From Actinomycetes bacterium (GTDB taxonomy: Bacteria > Actinomycetota > Acidimicrobiia > Acidimicrobiales > Palsa-688): a stretch of DNA of 52,108 nucleotides. Shown here piece by piece: positions 42,597 to 51,536 of the stretch. The notes beneath the pieces are model-generated. The model saw only the letters and a program-made list of their open reading frames with translations, searched no databases and had not been told where the DNA came from. The stretch covers positions 1-52,108 of the forward strand of contig JAJZIY010000018.1 of assembly GCA_021828475.1 (NCBI GenBank), in the 5' to 3' direction. Both the position numbers and the translations under genes were made by a program. Numbering within the stretch: the stretch's first letter is position 1; the number at the start of each line of letters is the position of its first letter.

Positions 42597-42650
42597 CCTG
42601 CGGCTGCCGGTTGCCCGGCGGCCGGTACTCGTATCATCCGGCCTTGTCTC

Positions 42651-43742
42651 TCAGCCGACGATGGTGTTGGTGAACCAGGTGTTTATGGTGTTCTCCCGGC
42701 TGCCCCACAGGTAGGGGTTGATTGTCTGTGCCGGTACCCTGGACAGGGGCGGGAGGGCCTTGAGCGGGCTGACGCCCTCGAGGACGGGCCAGTAGAGCGA
42801 GTCTCCGGTGGGGTCGCCCGATTGCATGACCTTCTGGCCCTGCTGGGAGAGGACGAAGTCGACGAACTTCTCGGCCTCGATCTGCTCGGCCTTGGGTGCC
42901 TTGGCGTCGATGCCGATGGCGCTCGGCAGCGACGTGACGGGCTTGATGAACTCCACCTTGATGCCCGGCACCTCGAGGCTGGCACCGATGCCCGCCGAGC
43001 TCTGGATCAGGGCCACCTTGATGATCCCTGCCTCCAGGGCGGCCAGGGTGTCGCCGTTCGTGAGGTAGACGTGCATGCCGTTGGCCTGCATGCCCTTGTA
43101 GAAGGCCTCGCCCGGGCCGACACCGCCGAGGTAGTTCATCATCCCGGCGACGAAGGGGTAGGTCGGGCCGGACACAGCCGGGTCGTTCATGCCGACCTCG
43201 CCGTTCCACTGCTTGCCCAGCAGCTGCTTCCAGGTGGTCGGAGGGTGCTTCACGATCTTGGAGTTGTAGACGAGAGTGCCGGCCATGGTGAGCCCGGTCG
43301 GCACGTAGCTCTTGTCCTTGGGGACCGAGGCGGCGCCGAGGGAGTTCCAGGCGACGGAGGGCTCCCAGCCCCTCATGAGGATGCCCTGCTGGTCGAGCGA
43401 GGCGAAAGCAGTGGCGCCGTCGACCCAGAGAAGGCCCCACTTGGGGTTGTTCTTCTCGGCTTCGATCTTGGTGAGCAGCGGGCCGGTGCTGTCGTCGTCG
43501 AGGCTCACCGTGATGCCCGTGGCCTTGGTGAAGGCGGTGGTCTCGGCGGAGTCGTAACCCTGCGCCGAGTAGACGACCAGGGTGGGTCCAGAGGACGCGG
43601 GGCGTGCCTGCGAGGCTGCGGCCACGCTGGCGCTGGCGGAAACGGCGGCTGCGGCGAGGGCGGCTGCGGCGAGGGCAGTGACTGCCGGGCGCTTGGGCCG
43701 GCGGCCCGTCGCAGTGGTTTTCGGGTCGTTGGTGGGCTGCAT
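42651..43742 (-). CDS. ABC importer substrate-binding protein (iron/2-aminoethylphosphonate type)
   Basis: A 363-residue exported protein. ATG 43742; a signal peptide with twin Arg (RRPKRPAVTALAAAALAAAA) is followed by an Ala-rich cleavage area near residue 45. LVVYSAQGYDSAETTAFTKATGI is, apart from its last residues, the standard beginning of FbpA/PhnS-like type 2 periplasmic-binding folds; TWKQLLGKQWNGEVGMNDPA is typical of the same family. There is no lipobox. Substrate (ferric iron, phosphonate or thiamine) cannot be decided from residues visible here. Confidence 0.88.
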   Translation of the reverse strand: MQPTNDPKTTATGRRPKRPAVTALAAAALAAAAVSASASVAAASQARPASSGPTLVVYSAQGYDSAETTAFTKATGITVSLDDDSTGPLLTKIEAEKNNPKWGLLWVDGATAFASLDQQGILMRGWEPSVAWNSLGAASVPKDKSYVPTGLTMAGTLVYNSKIVKHPPTTWKQLLGKQWNGEVGMNDPAVSGPTYPFVAGMMNYLGGVGPGEAFYKGMQANGMHVYLTNGDTLAALEAGIIKVALIQSSAGIGASLEVPGIKVEFIKPVTSLPSAIGIDAKAPKAEQIEAEKFVDFVLSQQGQKVMQSGDPTGDSLYWPVLEGVSPLKALPPLSRVPAQTINPYLWGSRENTINTWFTNTIVG

Positions 43743-43750
43743 GTGCGGCG

Positions 43751-43756
43751 AACCTA
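43751..43756 (-). promoter_or_regulatory. -10 box upstream of the substrate-binding protein gene
   Basis: TAGGTT on the minus strand, 8 nt before ATG 43742. The leader would be absent or 1-2 nt. Confidence 0.4.
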
Positions 43757-43869
43757 AACGTGCCGGTTGAACGCCCGATTACGCGGAGGCTGCACTCAGG
43801 TGGCAGGCCGGTTAATTCAACCCGAGCGTCCGCGTGATCGGCCCGGCGAAGTCCGGCCTGGCGGGGCAC

Positions 43870-43875
43870 TAACTT
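43870..43875 (+). promoter_or_regulatory. -10 box upstream of the FGGY kinase gene
   Basis: TAACTT, 8 nt before ATG 43884. Supports the shorter start for the kinase over the in-frame upstream codon at 43767. Confidence 0.4.
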
Positions 43876-43883
43876 GGGCGGCC

Positions 43884-45470
43884 ATGGCGAAGCGCGCCCT
43901 TGCCCTCGACCTGGGGTCCTCGTCGGTGCGGGCCATAGTCTTCGAGGCCGACGGGAGCGGAGCTGTCGAGGCAGTCGAGGGGGCCCTGGCCCGCAGGCCG
44001 CGCCACCTCTTGGCACAGGAGCCGGGGCAGGCCACTTTCGACGCCGACGACTACCTGGCCGACCTGGTGGCCTGTATCGACGAACTGCAAGGCCGCGGGT
44101 GCCTGGATGGCGTGACCGAGGTCGCTGCCGACTCCCAGTGGCACTCGGCTGTAGCCCTCGGCCCCGATGGAGCGCCCGTGTCGGAGCTGCTCACGTGGGC
44201 CGACACCAGGTCGCAACCCCGGCATTGGGCGTGCTCGGCCGGCGCGCCTGGCGGCGAGGTCTCCCAGGAGCGCTTGGAGCAGCTACGCCAGCGCACGGGA
44301 TGTGCCGCCGGGCCCATGTACTGGACCTCGAAGGTGCCGTGGCTGGCGGAGCGGCTCTCCGGCCGGACCCGGCGCTACCTGGGCCTGTCCGAGTACGTGG
44401 GCCTGAAGCTGCTCGGCGACCCTTCGATGTCCGTCTCGATGGCATCGGGCACCGGCCTGCTGGCCACCGCCGAGCACCGCTGGGACCCCGAAGCCCTGGA
44501 GCTGGCCGGCCTGGAGGAAAGGGGGCTGCCGCCCCTGGCTCCCAGGGAGTGGAGGGGCCGGCTGGCGGGGCAGTGGCGGCGGCGCTGGCCCGAACTGGCA
44601 AGCGCGCTGTGGCACCCGGTGATCGGGGACGGAGCCGCCGCCAACCTGGGTGCCGGCTGCGACGGCCCTGGTCGGGCCGCTCTCACTGTCGGGACATCCG
44701 CTGCCGTGAGGTCGGTGAGGCACGCCCCCGACCCCGAAGCGCTGCCAGCCGGGTTGTGGCGCTACTGCGTCGACCACGACCGCGTCGTCGTCGGGGCCGC
44801 CTACAGCAGCGGTGGCCAGCTCTACTCATGGGCGCTGTCGCTGTGGGAGGGCGTCGGCTCGGCGGCGACCGGGCACCGGAGCGGAGCGGCCAGGGCCGAC
44901 GTCCCCCCGGCCGTGGACTACGACATCGACGAGCCGGCTCCAGCCGGCAGCCGCGGCGTCATGGTGATGCCCTGGCACGCCGGCACCCGCACCCCCGCCG
45001 CGCCGGTGCCCGCCGGCCAGGGTTGCGTGACCGGGCTGGGACTCGGGCACACCGGGGCCGACATCGTCTCCGCCGCGGTGGAGGCGGTGTGCTTCCAGCT
45101 GGCCGGAGGCCTGGACGACCTGGAGAGGGGGGCCGGTTCCCGGGCGCGGCTGGCTGTCGTGGCCAACGGTGGGGCGATCGACCGCTCCCGCTGGTGGAGG
45201 ACCAGGCTCGCGTCGGTGCTCGGTCGCTCGCTGCTCTGCCCGACGGTGCCCGAGACGACGGCCCGGGGGGCCGCGTCGCTGGCCCTGGGCGCTGGGCCGG
45301 CAATGACGGGGCGCGTCGGGGGTGACCAGGTTCGCGTCGTGGCCCCGGTCGCAGCGGATGTCGCTGTGCTGGCCGACGCTCGCCGGCGCTGGCAGCAGAG
45401 GTACGACGAACTGCGCCCGGTGGTGGCAGGCAGCGGCCCTGCTCGAGTACGGGCTGGGCAGGGCCCGTGA
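43884..45470 (+). CDS. FGGY-family carbohydrate kinase, gluconokinase-like
   Basis: A 528-residue kinase; ATG 43884 is chosen because the phosphate-binding LALDLGSSSVRAIVF must be N-terminal. ADSQWHSAVALGPDG and LTWADTRS are substrate-side motifs; GDGAAANLGAGC and ALTVGTSAAVRS match the ATP region of gluconate kinases of this family; VANGGAIDRSRWW near residue 430 is the adenosine motif (usually GG(G/A)). It phosphorylates a sugar or sugar acid. It precedes the amidohydrolase-like lipoprotein gene by 109 nt and is divergent from the ABC importer. Confidence 0.85.
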   Translation: MAKRALALDLGSSSVRAIVFEADGSGAVEAVEGALARRPRHLLAQEPGQATFDADDYLADLVACIDELQGRGCLDGVTEVAADSQWHSAVALGPDGAPVSELLTWADTRSQPRHWACSAGAPGGEVSQERLEQLRQRTGCAAGPMYWTSKVPWLAERLSGRTRRYLGLSEYVGLKLLGDPSMSVSMASGTGLLATAEHRWDPEALELAGLEERGLPPLAPREWRGRLAGQWRRRWPELASALWHPVIGDGAAANLGAGCDGPGRAALTVGTSAAVRSVRHAPDPEALPAGLWRYCVDHDRVVVGAAYSSGGQLYSWALSLWEGVGSAATGHRSGAARADVPPAVDYDIDEPAPAGSRGVMVMPWHAGTRTPAAPVPAGQGCVTGLGLGHTGADIVSAAVEAVCFQLAGGLDDLERGAGSRARLAVVANGGAIDRSRWWRTRLASVLGRSLLCPTVPETTARGAASLALGAGPAMTGRVGGDQVRVVAPVAADVAVLADARRRWQQRYDELRPVVAGSGPARVRAGQGP

Positions 45471-45579
45471 CAGGGACGAGCGCCCTGAGGGGCAGAGGCT
45501 GCCCCGGTGCGACGGGTGCCCTGGCGTGAGGGCCGGCGCTCCGGGAAGAGAAGCGACACAGTCACAGGGAGGCGTACGG

Positions 45580-47322
45580 ATGAAGACGGGTACGGGGCAC
45601 GGGTGGGGGGCCGGGAGCCTTGGCGCCGGTGCCGGAGGGCGGAGCCCGCAGGGTGCGCCGGGAGGGGAGCGCAGAGGGCGCTGGCACGCCGCCCGGGCGG
45701 CAGCGGCGGTGCCTGCAGCGGCCGCTCTGGTCCTGGCTGGTTGCGGGGGGGCGGGGCACACGGCTGCAGCCGGCTCCCGGGCGCCGGGTACATCCGCCCG
45801 GGTGGCCACCAGGGGCGCCAACGCAGGCAAGGGCCCCGCCACCGCCGGCAGCCGCGCCAGGGCTTACAGGAGCGTCGGTCCGGCCACTTTCAACGGGCCC
45901 GACGGGGTCGAAGCCCGCTGGGTCGTGGCGGAGAACGCCAAGCCCGGCACGACGGCCTGGCACCTGTCCGGGACCGGGGGAGCCTCCATCAACGGCTTCG
46001 CCAACATGGTCGCCGCCAGCGCTGGGCAGAAGGTCACGTTCTACGTGACCACCCATGCCTCCCGCTACCACGTCAGTGCCTACCGGATGGGCTACTACGG
46101 TGGCAAGGGCGGGCGTCTGGTGTGGAGCTCCCCCGAGCTGACGGGGACAGTGCAGCCGCAGTGCACCCTTGCGACGGCGACACGGATGGTGGCCTGCGAC
46201 AACTGGTCGCCGTCGTTCAGCGTGACGATAGGCCGCCAGTTCGTGCAGGGCGACTACCTGTTCAAGCTGGTCGCCGACCCGGGCCAGCAGAGCTACGTGC
46301 CGCTCACCGTATGGGACCCGGCCAGCCATTCCACCTACCTCGTGCAGAACAGCGTGCTCACCTGGCAGGGGTGGAACACCTGGGGCGGCTACGACATGTA
46401 CGGCGGGGCACCTCCCGGGCAGTCGCCCCAGTACAGCCAGCGGGCCTACGTCGAGTCCTTCGACCGGCCCTACGCGAACGGCAACGGGGCCGCCGACTTC
46501 ATGGCGCTGGAGTACCCGCTTGTGTACTGGGCCGAGCAGCACGGCCTGGACGTCAGCTACTGGACCGACGTGACCTTCTCGGAGCACCCTGGACTGTTGA
46601 AGGACCACCGCGCACTGCTCACTCTGGGCCACGACGAGACCTGGACGCTCCAGGAGCGTGACGGCGTGGTGGCGGCCAGGACCGAAGGGGTGAACGTGGT
46701 GTACTTCGGAGCCTCTCCGGTCCTGCGCCATGCCCGGCTCCAGCCCAGCCCGATGGGCCCGGACCGGGAGGAGGTCGATTACAGGGACCCGCAGCTGGAC
46801 CCGGTCTACGCCACGGACCCCCTCAACGCCACCGGGGACACGTGGGCGCAGCCGCCGGCCAACCTGCCACCGAGCGAGGTGGTCGGCGACACCTACGAGG
46901 GTTACGGGCTCAACGACCCGATGGTGGTCACCGGCGCGTCGTCGTGGCCGTTCGCCGGGACCGGCCTGACCAACGGCATGCAGCTACCCGGTGTGATCGC
47001 CGGCGACTACGACTCGTACAACACCGCCTCGCCCAACCCGCCCAACGTCGAGGTGCTCGCCCACTCGCCCGTGCACCCCCAGGTGGGCAACAGCCCCTAC
47101 TCCGACATGACCTACTACACGTGGGCCAAGGGGGGCGGGGGCGTCCTGGCCACGGGCACCATCGGCTGGATCCCGGCTCTGGAGTCGTGCAAGGGCCCCC
47201 TGCCAGCCTGCCCCTCCAAGGCCGTGCAGGCGGTGACGGGCAACATCCTGGCCCTGTTCGGCAAGGGACCGGCGGGCAGGTACCACCCCTCGGTGGCCAA
47301 CTGGCAGCGTTACTACGGATGA
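45580..47322 (+). CDS. Lipoprotein with N,N-dimethylformamidase beta-subunit-like domain
   Basis: A 580-residue protein. ATG 45580 follows AGGGAGG by 7 nt. A signal peptide ends in the lipobox LAGC (Cys at about residue 54), so it is lipid-anchored outside the membrane. After a Ser/Thr/Ala-rich linker the domain begins with INGFANMVAASAGQKVTFYV, then YRMGYYGGKGGRLVW, LTWQGWNTWGGYDMYG, SYWTDVTF, LTLGHDETW and SPYSDMTYYTWAKGGGGV, a pattern I recognise from proteins annotated as N,N-dimethylformamidase beta-subunit family. The characterised enzymes are cytoplasmic, so an exported lipoprotein form probably has another substrate. Confidence 0.78.
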   Translation: MKTGTGHGWGAGSLGAGAGGRSPQGAPGGERRGRWHAARAAAAVPAAAALVLAGCGGAGHTAAAGSRAPGTSARVATRGANAGKGPATAGSRARAYRSVGPATFNGPDGVEARWVVAENAKPGTTAWHLSGTGGASINGFANMVAASAGQKVTFYVTTHASRYHVSAYRMGYYGGKGGRLVWSSPELTGTVQPQCTLATATRMVACDNWSPSFSVTIGRQFVQGDYLFKLVADPGQQSYVPLTVWDPASHSTYLVQNSVLTWQGWNTWGGYDMYGGAPPGQSPQYSQRAYVESFDRPYANGNGAADFMALEYPLVYWAEQHGLDVSYWTDVTFSEHPGLLKDHRALLTLGHDETWTLQERDGVVAARTEGVNVVYFGASPVLRHARLQPSPMGPDREEVDYRDPQLDPVYATDPLNATGDTWAQPPANLPPSEVVGDTYEGYGLNDPMVVTGASSWPFAGTGLTNGMQLPGVIAGDYDSYNTASPNPPNVEVLAHSPVHPQVGNSPYSDMTYYTWAKGGGGVLATGTIGWIPALESCKGPLPACPSKAVQAVTGNILALFGKGPAGRYHPSVANWQRYYG

Positions 47323-47371
47323 CCCGGCACCCCGGAGCCCTTGGCCGGGCGCCCCGGAGTGCCGGCTCGCC

Positions 47372-47391
47372 CCCGGGCAGCTGAGCCCGGG
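47372..47391. terminator. Hairpin between convergent lipoprotein and hisS genes
   Basis: CCCGGGC 47372-47378 pairs with GCCCGGG 47385-47391 over AGCTGA. It lies in the 91-bp gap between converging genes. No U tract. Confidence 0.5.
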
Positions 47392-47413
47392 CCGAGGAGC
47401 CCGATCCCTGTGC

Positions 47414-48604
47414 TCAGGAGAGGAACAAGGCGGCCTCGACGACCTCGCCGTAGCCGAGACGCGAGAGGTCGTCGTGCTGCTTGCGGGCATTTCGTGCCCG
47501 GCGCAGCACGTTGAACGTCGTTGCCGGCTCGGCCTCCCGTAACGAGGTGGCGCGCGAGAGGCAGGCGAGTTGCTCCGCCTGGTCGCTGCACAGGACGGCG
47601 ACCTTGCGCCCCGCACCCGTGAACAACGCCGGGTCGACCAGGTCGCAGATGCGCTCGAAACCGATCGAGAAGCCGCACATCGGCAGGGCCGGCGCACCGA
47701 AGCGGGCCGTCATCCCGTCGTAGCGGCCGCCGCCGGCCAGCGAGTAGCCGACGCCGGGGTGGGCGACCTCGAAGATCTGGCCGGTGTAGTAGCCCATGCC
47801 GCGCACCAGGGCGGGGTCGAAGTCGACGGCGTAGCCGGCGGTGCGCAGGGCGCCCACCGTCGACTCGAGCCCGGCGACCACGTCATCGGGGCCGTCTGTC
47901 ATGTCCCCCGTCTGCAGCCACGCCAGCAGGGCCTCGACCCCCGCACCGTCATAGGCCGACAGCTCCCCGGCCACGTTGGCGGCGCCGATCTTGTCCAGCT
48001 TGTCCAGGGCGATGTAGATGGGCGTGGGATCGGCCACGGCGCCCAGATGGCGCTCGACGGCGGCGCGCAGGAGCCGACGGTCGTTGATGCGCACCGAGCA
48101 GCCCGGGATGCCGACGGCCCTGAGCGCGTCGAGGGTGGCGCCGCACAGCTCGATCTCGGCGGCCGGCCCTGGCTCGCCCACCATGTCGATGTCGCACTGG
48201 ACGAACTCGCGGTAGCGTCCCCTCTGGGGCCGCTCGGCCCGCCACACGGGCGCGACATGGGCAACTTTGAACGGCATTGGTAGCTCGTTGAAGTGGTTGG
48301 CGACGAAACGGGCCAGCGGCACGGTCAGGTCGAAGCGCAGGCCCAAGTCGGCCAGCTCGCCCCGCCCGGCCAGCGCCTCATCGAGCTTGGCCCCCCGCTG
48401 GAGGACCTTGAACACGAGCTTCTCGTTGTCGCCACCCTGGCTCCCGACGAGCACGTCCATGTCCTCGAGCGCGGGCGTCTCTATCACCTCGAAGCCGTAG
48501 CGGGCGTAGACGTCCAGCACCCGGTTGGCCACCTGCCGGCGCAGCTCGCCGAGCGGTGGTACGACGTCGCGCATCCCGCGGGCCGGCTGGGCTTTGTGAG
48601 CCAT
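47414..48604 (-). CDS. hisS: Histidyl-tRNA synthetase
   Basis: A 396-residue class II synthetase; ATG 48604 is chosen because ARGMRDVVPP (motif near residue 10) should be N-terminal and GAGGCTGGGGGG lies upstream. Motif 2 is VWRAERPQRGRYREFVQCDID; the histidine-specific RGMGYYTGQIFEV and SLAGGGRYDGM and motif 3 CGFSIGFERI are complete, which argues for a real synthetase and not HisZ. The C-terminal anticodon-binding part (after KVAVLCSD) is only about 60 residues and atypical; usual HisRS has about 90-100 there. Confidence 0.9.
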   Translation of the reverse strand: MAHKAQPARGMRDVVPPLGELRRQVANRVLDVYARYGFEVIETPALEDMDVLVGSQGGDNEKLVFKVLQRGAKLDEALAGRGELADLGLRFDLTVPLARFVANHFNELPMPFKVAHVAPVWRAERPQRGRYREFVQCDIDMVGEPGPAAEIELCGATLDALRAVGIPGCSVRINDRRLLRAAVERHLGAVADPTPIYIALDKLDKIGAANVAGELSAYDGAGVEALLAWLQTGDMTDGPDDVVAGLESTVGALRTAGYAVDFDPALVRGMGYYTGQIFEVAHPGVGYSLAGGGRYDGMTARFGAPALPMCGFSIGFERICDLVDPALFTGAGRKVAVLCSDQAEQLACLSRATSLREAEPATTFNVLRRARNARKQHDDLSRLGYGEVVEAALFLS

Positions 48605-48817
48605 CCCCCCAGCCTCGCCGGGACGCCCGTGGAGGCGCAAGCCGGCAACGCGGCGGCAATGGGGCACCCGTCCTGGAACTTCCTGCCGCCGACGGCGGTT
48701 GTCGTAGTGGTCGAGAGGCCCGGCCGCTCCCGCCGACCGCCGGTTGGTCGCTCGGGGACGTTCATCTTCGGCGCCAACCAGCCGACATCAACAACCAGAA
48801 GGACCAAAAAGCAGGAG

Positions 48818-50599
48818 ATGGAAGGGCCCGGCCACTTGACAGCGAAGGACTCATGGGCCGCCCCCCTGCGCACCCGGTCGTTCCGGCTGCTGCTGGCCAG
48901 CGGCATGACCTCCAACATCGGCGTCTGGGTCGAGGCCGTGATGGCCGGCTACGTCATGGCCCAGCTGACCCACGTGCCCTCCCTGGTGGCTGCCCTGCCC
49001 ATCGCCACCTCCCTGCCCGGCGTCCTGTTCGCCCTGCCTGCGGGAGCGGTGTCCGACTCGGCTGACCGGCGCCTGGTCCTGTTGGCGGCCAAGTCCCTCT
49101 TCCTCGTCGGCACCTTGGGCCTGGCCATGATGGCCGTGGCCGGTGGCCTGACCCCGTTCGCCCTGCTGGTCTTCTCCGCTCTGCTCGGGACCGTGGGGAC
49201 GTTCTCGGCTCCGGCGTGGTGGGCGACGGTCGGCGACCTCGTCCCTGCCCGCCTGCTGTCGCGGGCTCTCAGCCTGGACGGGCTCCAATGGAACATCGGC
49301 CAGGTGTCAGGGCCGGTGCTCGGTGGGCTCCTCCTCGCCTGGGCGGGTGCCGGCGGCATGTTCGCCGTCGCCGGAGCTCTCATGTCGGCGGTCGTCGCTT
49401 TCCTGGCCGTATGGCGGGGCCGCCACCGCGCCCGGCTCAGCACGCCAGGGCAGGGGGCCCCCGAGAGGATGCTGGGAGCCGTGGGCGGGGGGGTGCGCTA
49501 CCTGCTCAACGCGCCTGCCCTGCAGGTCATCTGCTGGCGCACGGCACTGTTCGTGACGCCTGCCGGGGCCCTGACGGCGCTGCTGCCCCTCCTGGCCTCA
49601 CGCGCCTTCGGCGTCGGGGCGCTCGGCTACGGCCTGCTCCTGGCGGCCGTTGGAGCCGGGTCGATGGGGGGTGCGTTGCTCCTGCCCCGGCTGCACGACC
49701 GCTACCACCTGGACGTCATGGTGGCCGTGGCCAGCGGGGCCTCGGCCGTGTTCACCCTCGTGCTGGCGCTCTGGTGCGGCAAGGGCGACCTCCCGCTCGC
49801 CGCCCTGGCCCTGGCCGGAACGGGGACAGCCTGGCTGGTCGGGGTGACCAGCCTCAACATGGGGGCGAGGCAGGCCGCCCCTGCGTGGGTCGTGTCGCGG
49901 GCGCTCGGCGCGTACCTGATGGTGTTCCAGGCGTCCATAGTCTTTGGCGCGCTGGTATGGGGCGGGGTTGCGGACGCCTTCGGGGTTCGGACGACGCTCG
50001 TCGTAGCCTCCGCTGCCTTCCTCCCGGGCATCGCAGCGGTCCGTCACCTGCGCCTGCCCGTCGTCGGCGACACCGACATGGACGTCGTCCCACGACCGGT
50101 GCCCGAGGTGGCGAGCGAGCCCGAAGCAGAGGATGGCCCGGTGATGGTCCTCGTGGACTACTGCGTGGCCGAGGCGGAGGAGGGTGCCTTCGTCGAGCTG
50201 ATGGAGGAGCTCAGGGTGGTGCGCCGGCGGCTGGGGGCGGCCAGGTGGAGCCTCTTCGAGGACGCGGCGGAGCCCGGGCACTTCATCGAGTCGTTCGTCG
50301 TGCGGTCATGGGGTGAGTACCTGCTCCAGCGCAGCCGGTACACAAGTGCCGACCTGCGGATCTACGACGCGGCCATGGTGCTGGGCACCAGGTGCGGCCC
50401 GCCCGTGGCGCGCTATTTCGTCCACCCCGAGTCGGCTTTCGCCTACCGGCGCAAAGCGCGCTGGCAGCGTCTGCGCGGCGTGGACAGGGCCCTGGCAACG
50501 GGCAGCCGTTCTCCGAGCCGGCAGCGCCGGCCCGTCGACCTGGCCGAGGACGGCCGCAAGCCGGCACCCGCCGACAGCGCCGTCACGCAGGCCCCCTGA
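48818..50599 (+). CDS. MFS_3-family exporter with C-terminal ABM-like domain
   Basis: A 593-residue protein. ATG 48818 is preferred but its AGGAG is too close; TTG 48836, with GGAAGGG 9 nt upstream, is a good alternative. Twelve helices from about residue 15 (FRLLLASGMTSNIGVWVEAV) to 430; GAVSDSADRRLVL is the MFS loop 2-3 motif. The soluble C-terminal domain (VLVDYCVAEAEEGAFVELME to FVVRSWGEYLLQRSRYT) is the antibiotic-biosynthesis-monooxygenase-like part found in this family (EntS-like exporters). It probably exports a small molecule; substrate unknown. Divergent from hisS. Confidence 0.85.
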   Translation: MEGPGHLTAKDSWAAPLRTRSFRLLLASGMTSNIGVWVEAVMAGYVMAQLTHVPSLVAALPIATSLPGVLFALPAGAVSDSADRRLVLLAAKSLFLVGTLGLAMMAVAGGLTPFALLVFSALLGTVGTFSAPAWWATVGDLVPARLLSRALSLDGLQWNIGQVSGPVLGGLLLAWAGAGGMFAVAGALMSAVVAFLAVWRGRHRARLSTPGQGAPERMLGAVGGGVRYLLNAPALQVICWRTALFVTPAGALTALLPLLASRAFGVGALGYGLLLAAVGAGSMGGALLLPRLHDRYHLDVMVAVASGASAVFTLVLALWCGKGDLPLAALALAGTGTAWLVGVTSLNMGARQAAPAWVVSRALGAYLMVFQASIVFGALVWGGVADAFGVRTTLVVASAAFLPGIAAVRHLRLPVVGDTDMDVVPRPVPEVASEPEAEDGPVMVLVDYCVAEAEEGAFVELMEELRVVRRRLGAARWSLFEDAAEPGHFIESFVVRSWGEYLLQRSRYTSADLRIYDAAMVLGTRCGPPVARYFVHPESAFAYRRKARWQRLRGVDRALATGSRSPSRQRRPVDLAEDGRKPAPADSAVTQAP

Positions 50600-50620
50600 C
50601 GGCGGTTTCGCTGGCACGCC

Positions 50621-51295
50621 TCAGGCATCCACCGCGCCACCAGGAGCGGCGCTCGTGGCCCAACCGAGTGCCCACTCGCTCTCGGTGGGCTCCCCTGCGG
50701 CCCGAGCGAAGCTTCGCAGGGCGAGGAGCACGTCCCGGCACTCGCTCTCGTCCAGGCGGGACAACACCGCGGCTATCTCGGCCCGGCGTCGCGCTGTGAC
50801 CTGCTCGACCAGCTCGCGGCCTGCCGGTGCCAGGGAGATCCGGACTCCCCGACGGTCGTCGTTGGTGCGGCGCCTGTGGACCAGGGACTTGCGTACCAGG
50901 CGGTCGCACATGCGGGTGGCAGTCGAGGGGTCCACCCCGAGCGCCTGCGCGAGCTCGGCCAGCCTCTGGGGGCCGCGCGTGGCCAGCACGACGAGGGCCC
51001 GGAACTGGGGCAGGGTAACGTCCTCCCCCAGGCTGGCCAGCGAACGGGCTGCCACCGCCACCAGCGCCCGGCTGGCCACCAGGACGGCGTCCAGAACGGC
51101 CGCAGAGACCGACGCAGGTGCGCCGGCGGTCTCGACAGGTGCCCCGTGATCACCCGGCCCGAGCAGGGCGGCGGAGACGTTGGCCTCGGCCCCGGCTGCC
51201 CTGCGCGCTGCGGGCTTCGGTGGCGCCTGCGCCTCCTCGTGCGGTGCGGGAGACCGGCGGTACTCGGAGATGACGTCGCTGTTCAAGCTACTCAC
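50621..51295 (-). CDS. MarR-family transcription regulator
   Basis: A 224-residue protein. GTG 51295 is chosen because TACCTT lies exactly 6 nt upstream; a frame back to 51535 would remove the intergenic space to the divergent kynU gene. After about 65 variable residues the winged helix has DVTLPQFRALVVLATRGPQR, LAELAQALGVDPSTATRMCD and RLVRKSLVHRRRTNDDRRGV, with the wing residues DDRRG typical of MarR. The location next to kynU suggests control of kynurenine degradation or of the neighbouring exporter. Confidence 0.88.
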   Translation of the reverse strand: MSSLNSDVISEYRRSPAPHEEAQAPPKPAARRAAGAEANVSAALLGPGDHGAPVETAGAPASVSAAVLDAVLVASRALVAVAARSLASLGEDVTLPQFRALVVLATRGPQRLAELAQALGVDPSTATRMCDRLVRKSLVHRRRTNDDRRGVRISLAPAGRELVEQVTARRRAEIAAVLSRLDESECRDVLLALRSFARAAGEPTESEWALGWATSAAPGGAVDA

Positions 51296-51301
51296 AGCAC
51301 C

Positions 51302-51307
51302 AAGGTA
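51302..51307 (-). promoter_or_regulatory. -10 box for leaderless MarR gene
   Basis: Minus strand TACCTT, then GGTGCT, then GTG 51295; the spacer differs by one base from GGTGCG at two other starts. Confidence 0.55.
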
Positions 51308-51536
51308 GCACATCTTGCACAGGACCAATAGTTGTTGGCGCTGCGTGAGCTCGGCTCGGGTGGCCCGCAGCCGGGCGCCCGCAGTGGCACAGCGCGCAGC
51401 GGCGGCGCCGCTTAGGCTGCTGGCCGGTATGGCGTCGGCACCCGGCTTCGGCTTGGCCTCGGGCAACCCCAATACAGCCGGCCTGGACGGGGTGAAGGTC
51501 CCCGCAGCCTCCTGTGGGATCTGACCTGAGGGCACC

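Noticed and set aside
40485-43757. A 1090-codon plus-strand ORF opposite the ABC importer operon
   Set aside because: It is exactly antisense to three genes with clear motifs, is full of Arg/Gly/His/Asp repeats, has no domain pattern, and long antisense ORFs are expected at this GC content.
47414-48604. HisZ (regulatory paralogue) instead of HisRS
   Set aside because: Histidine-specific motifs RGMGYYTG and SLAGGGRYDG are complete, and no histidine-biosynthesis genes are adjacent.
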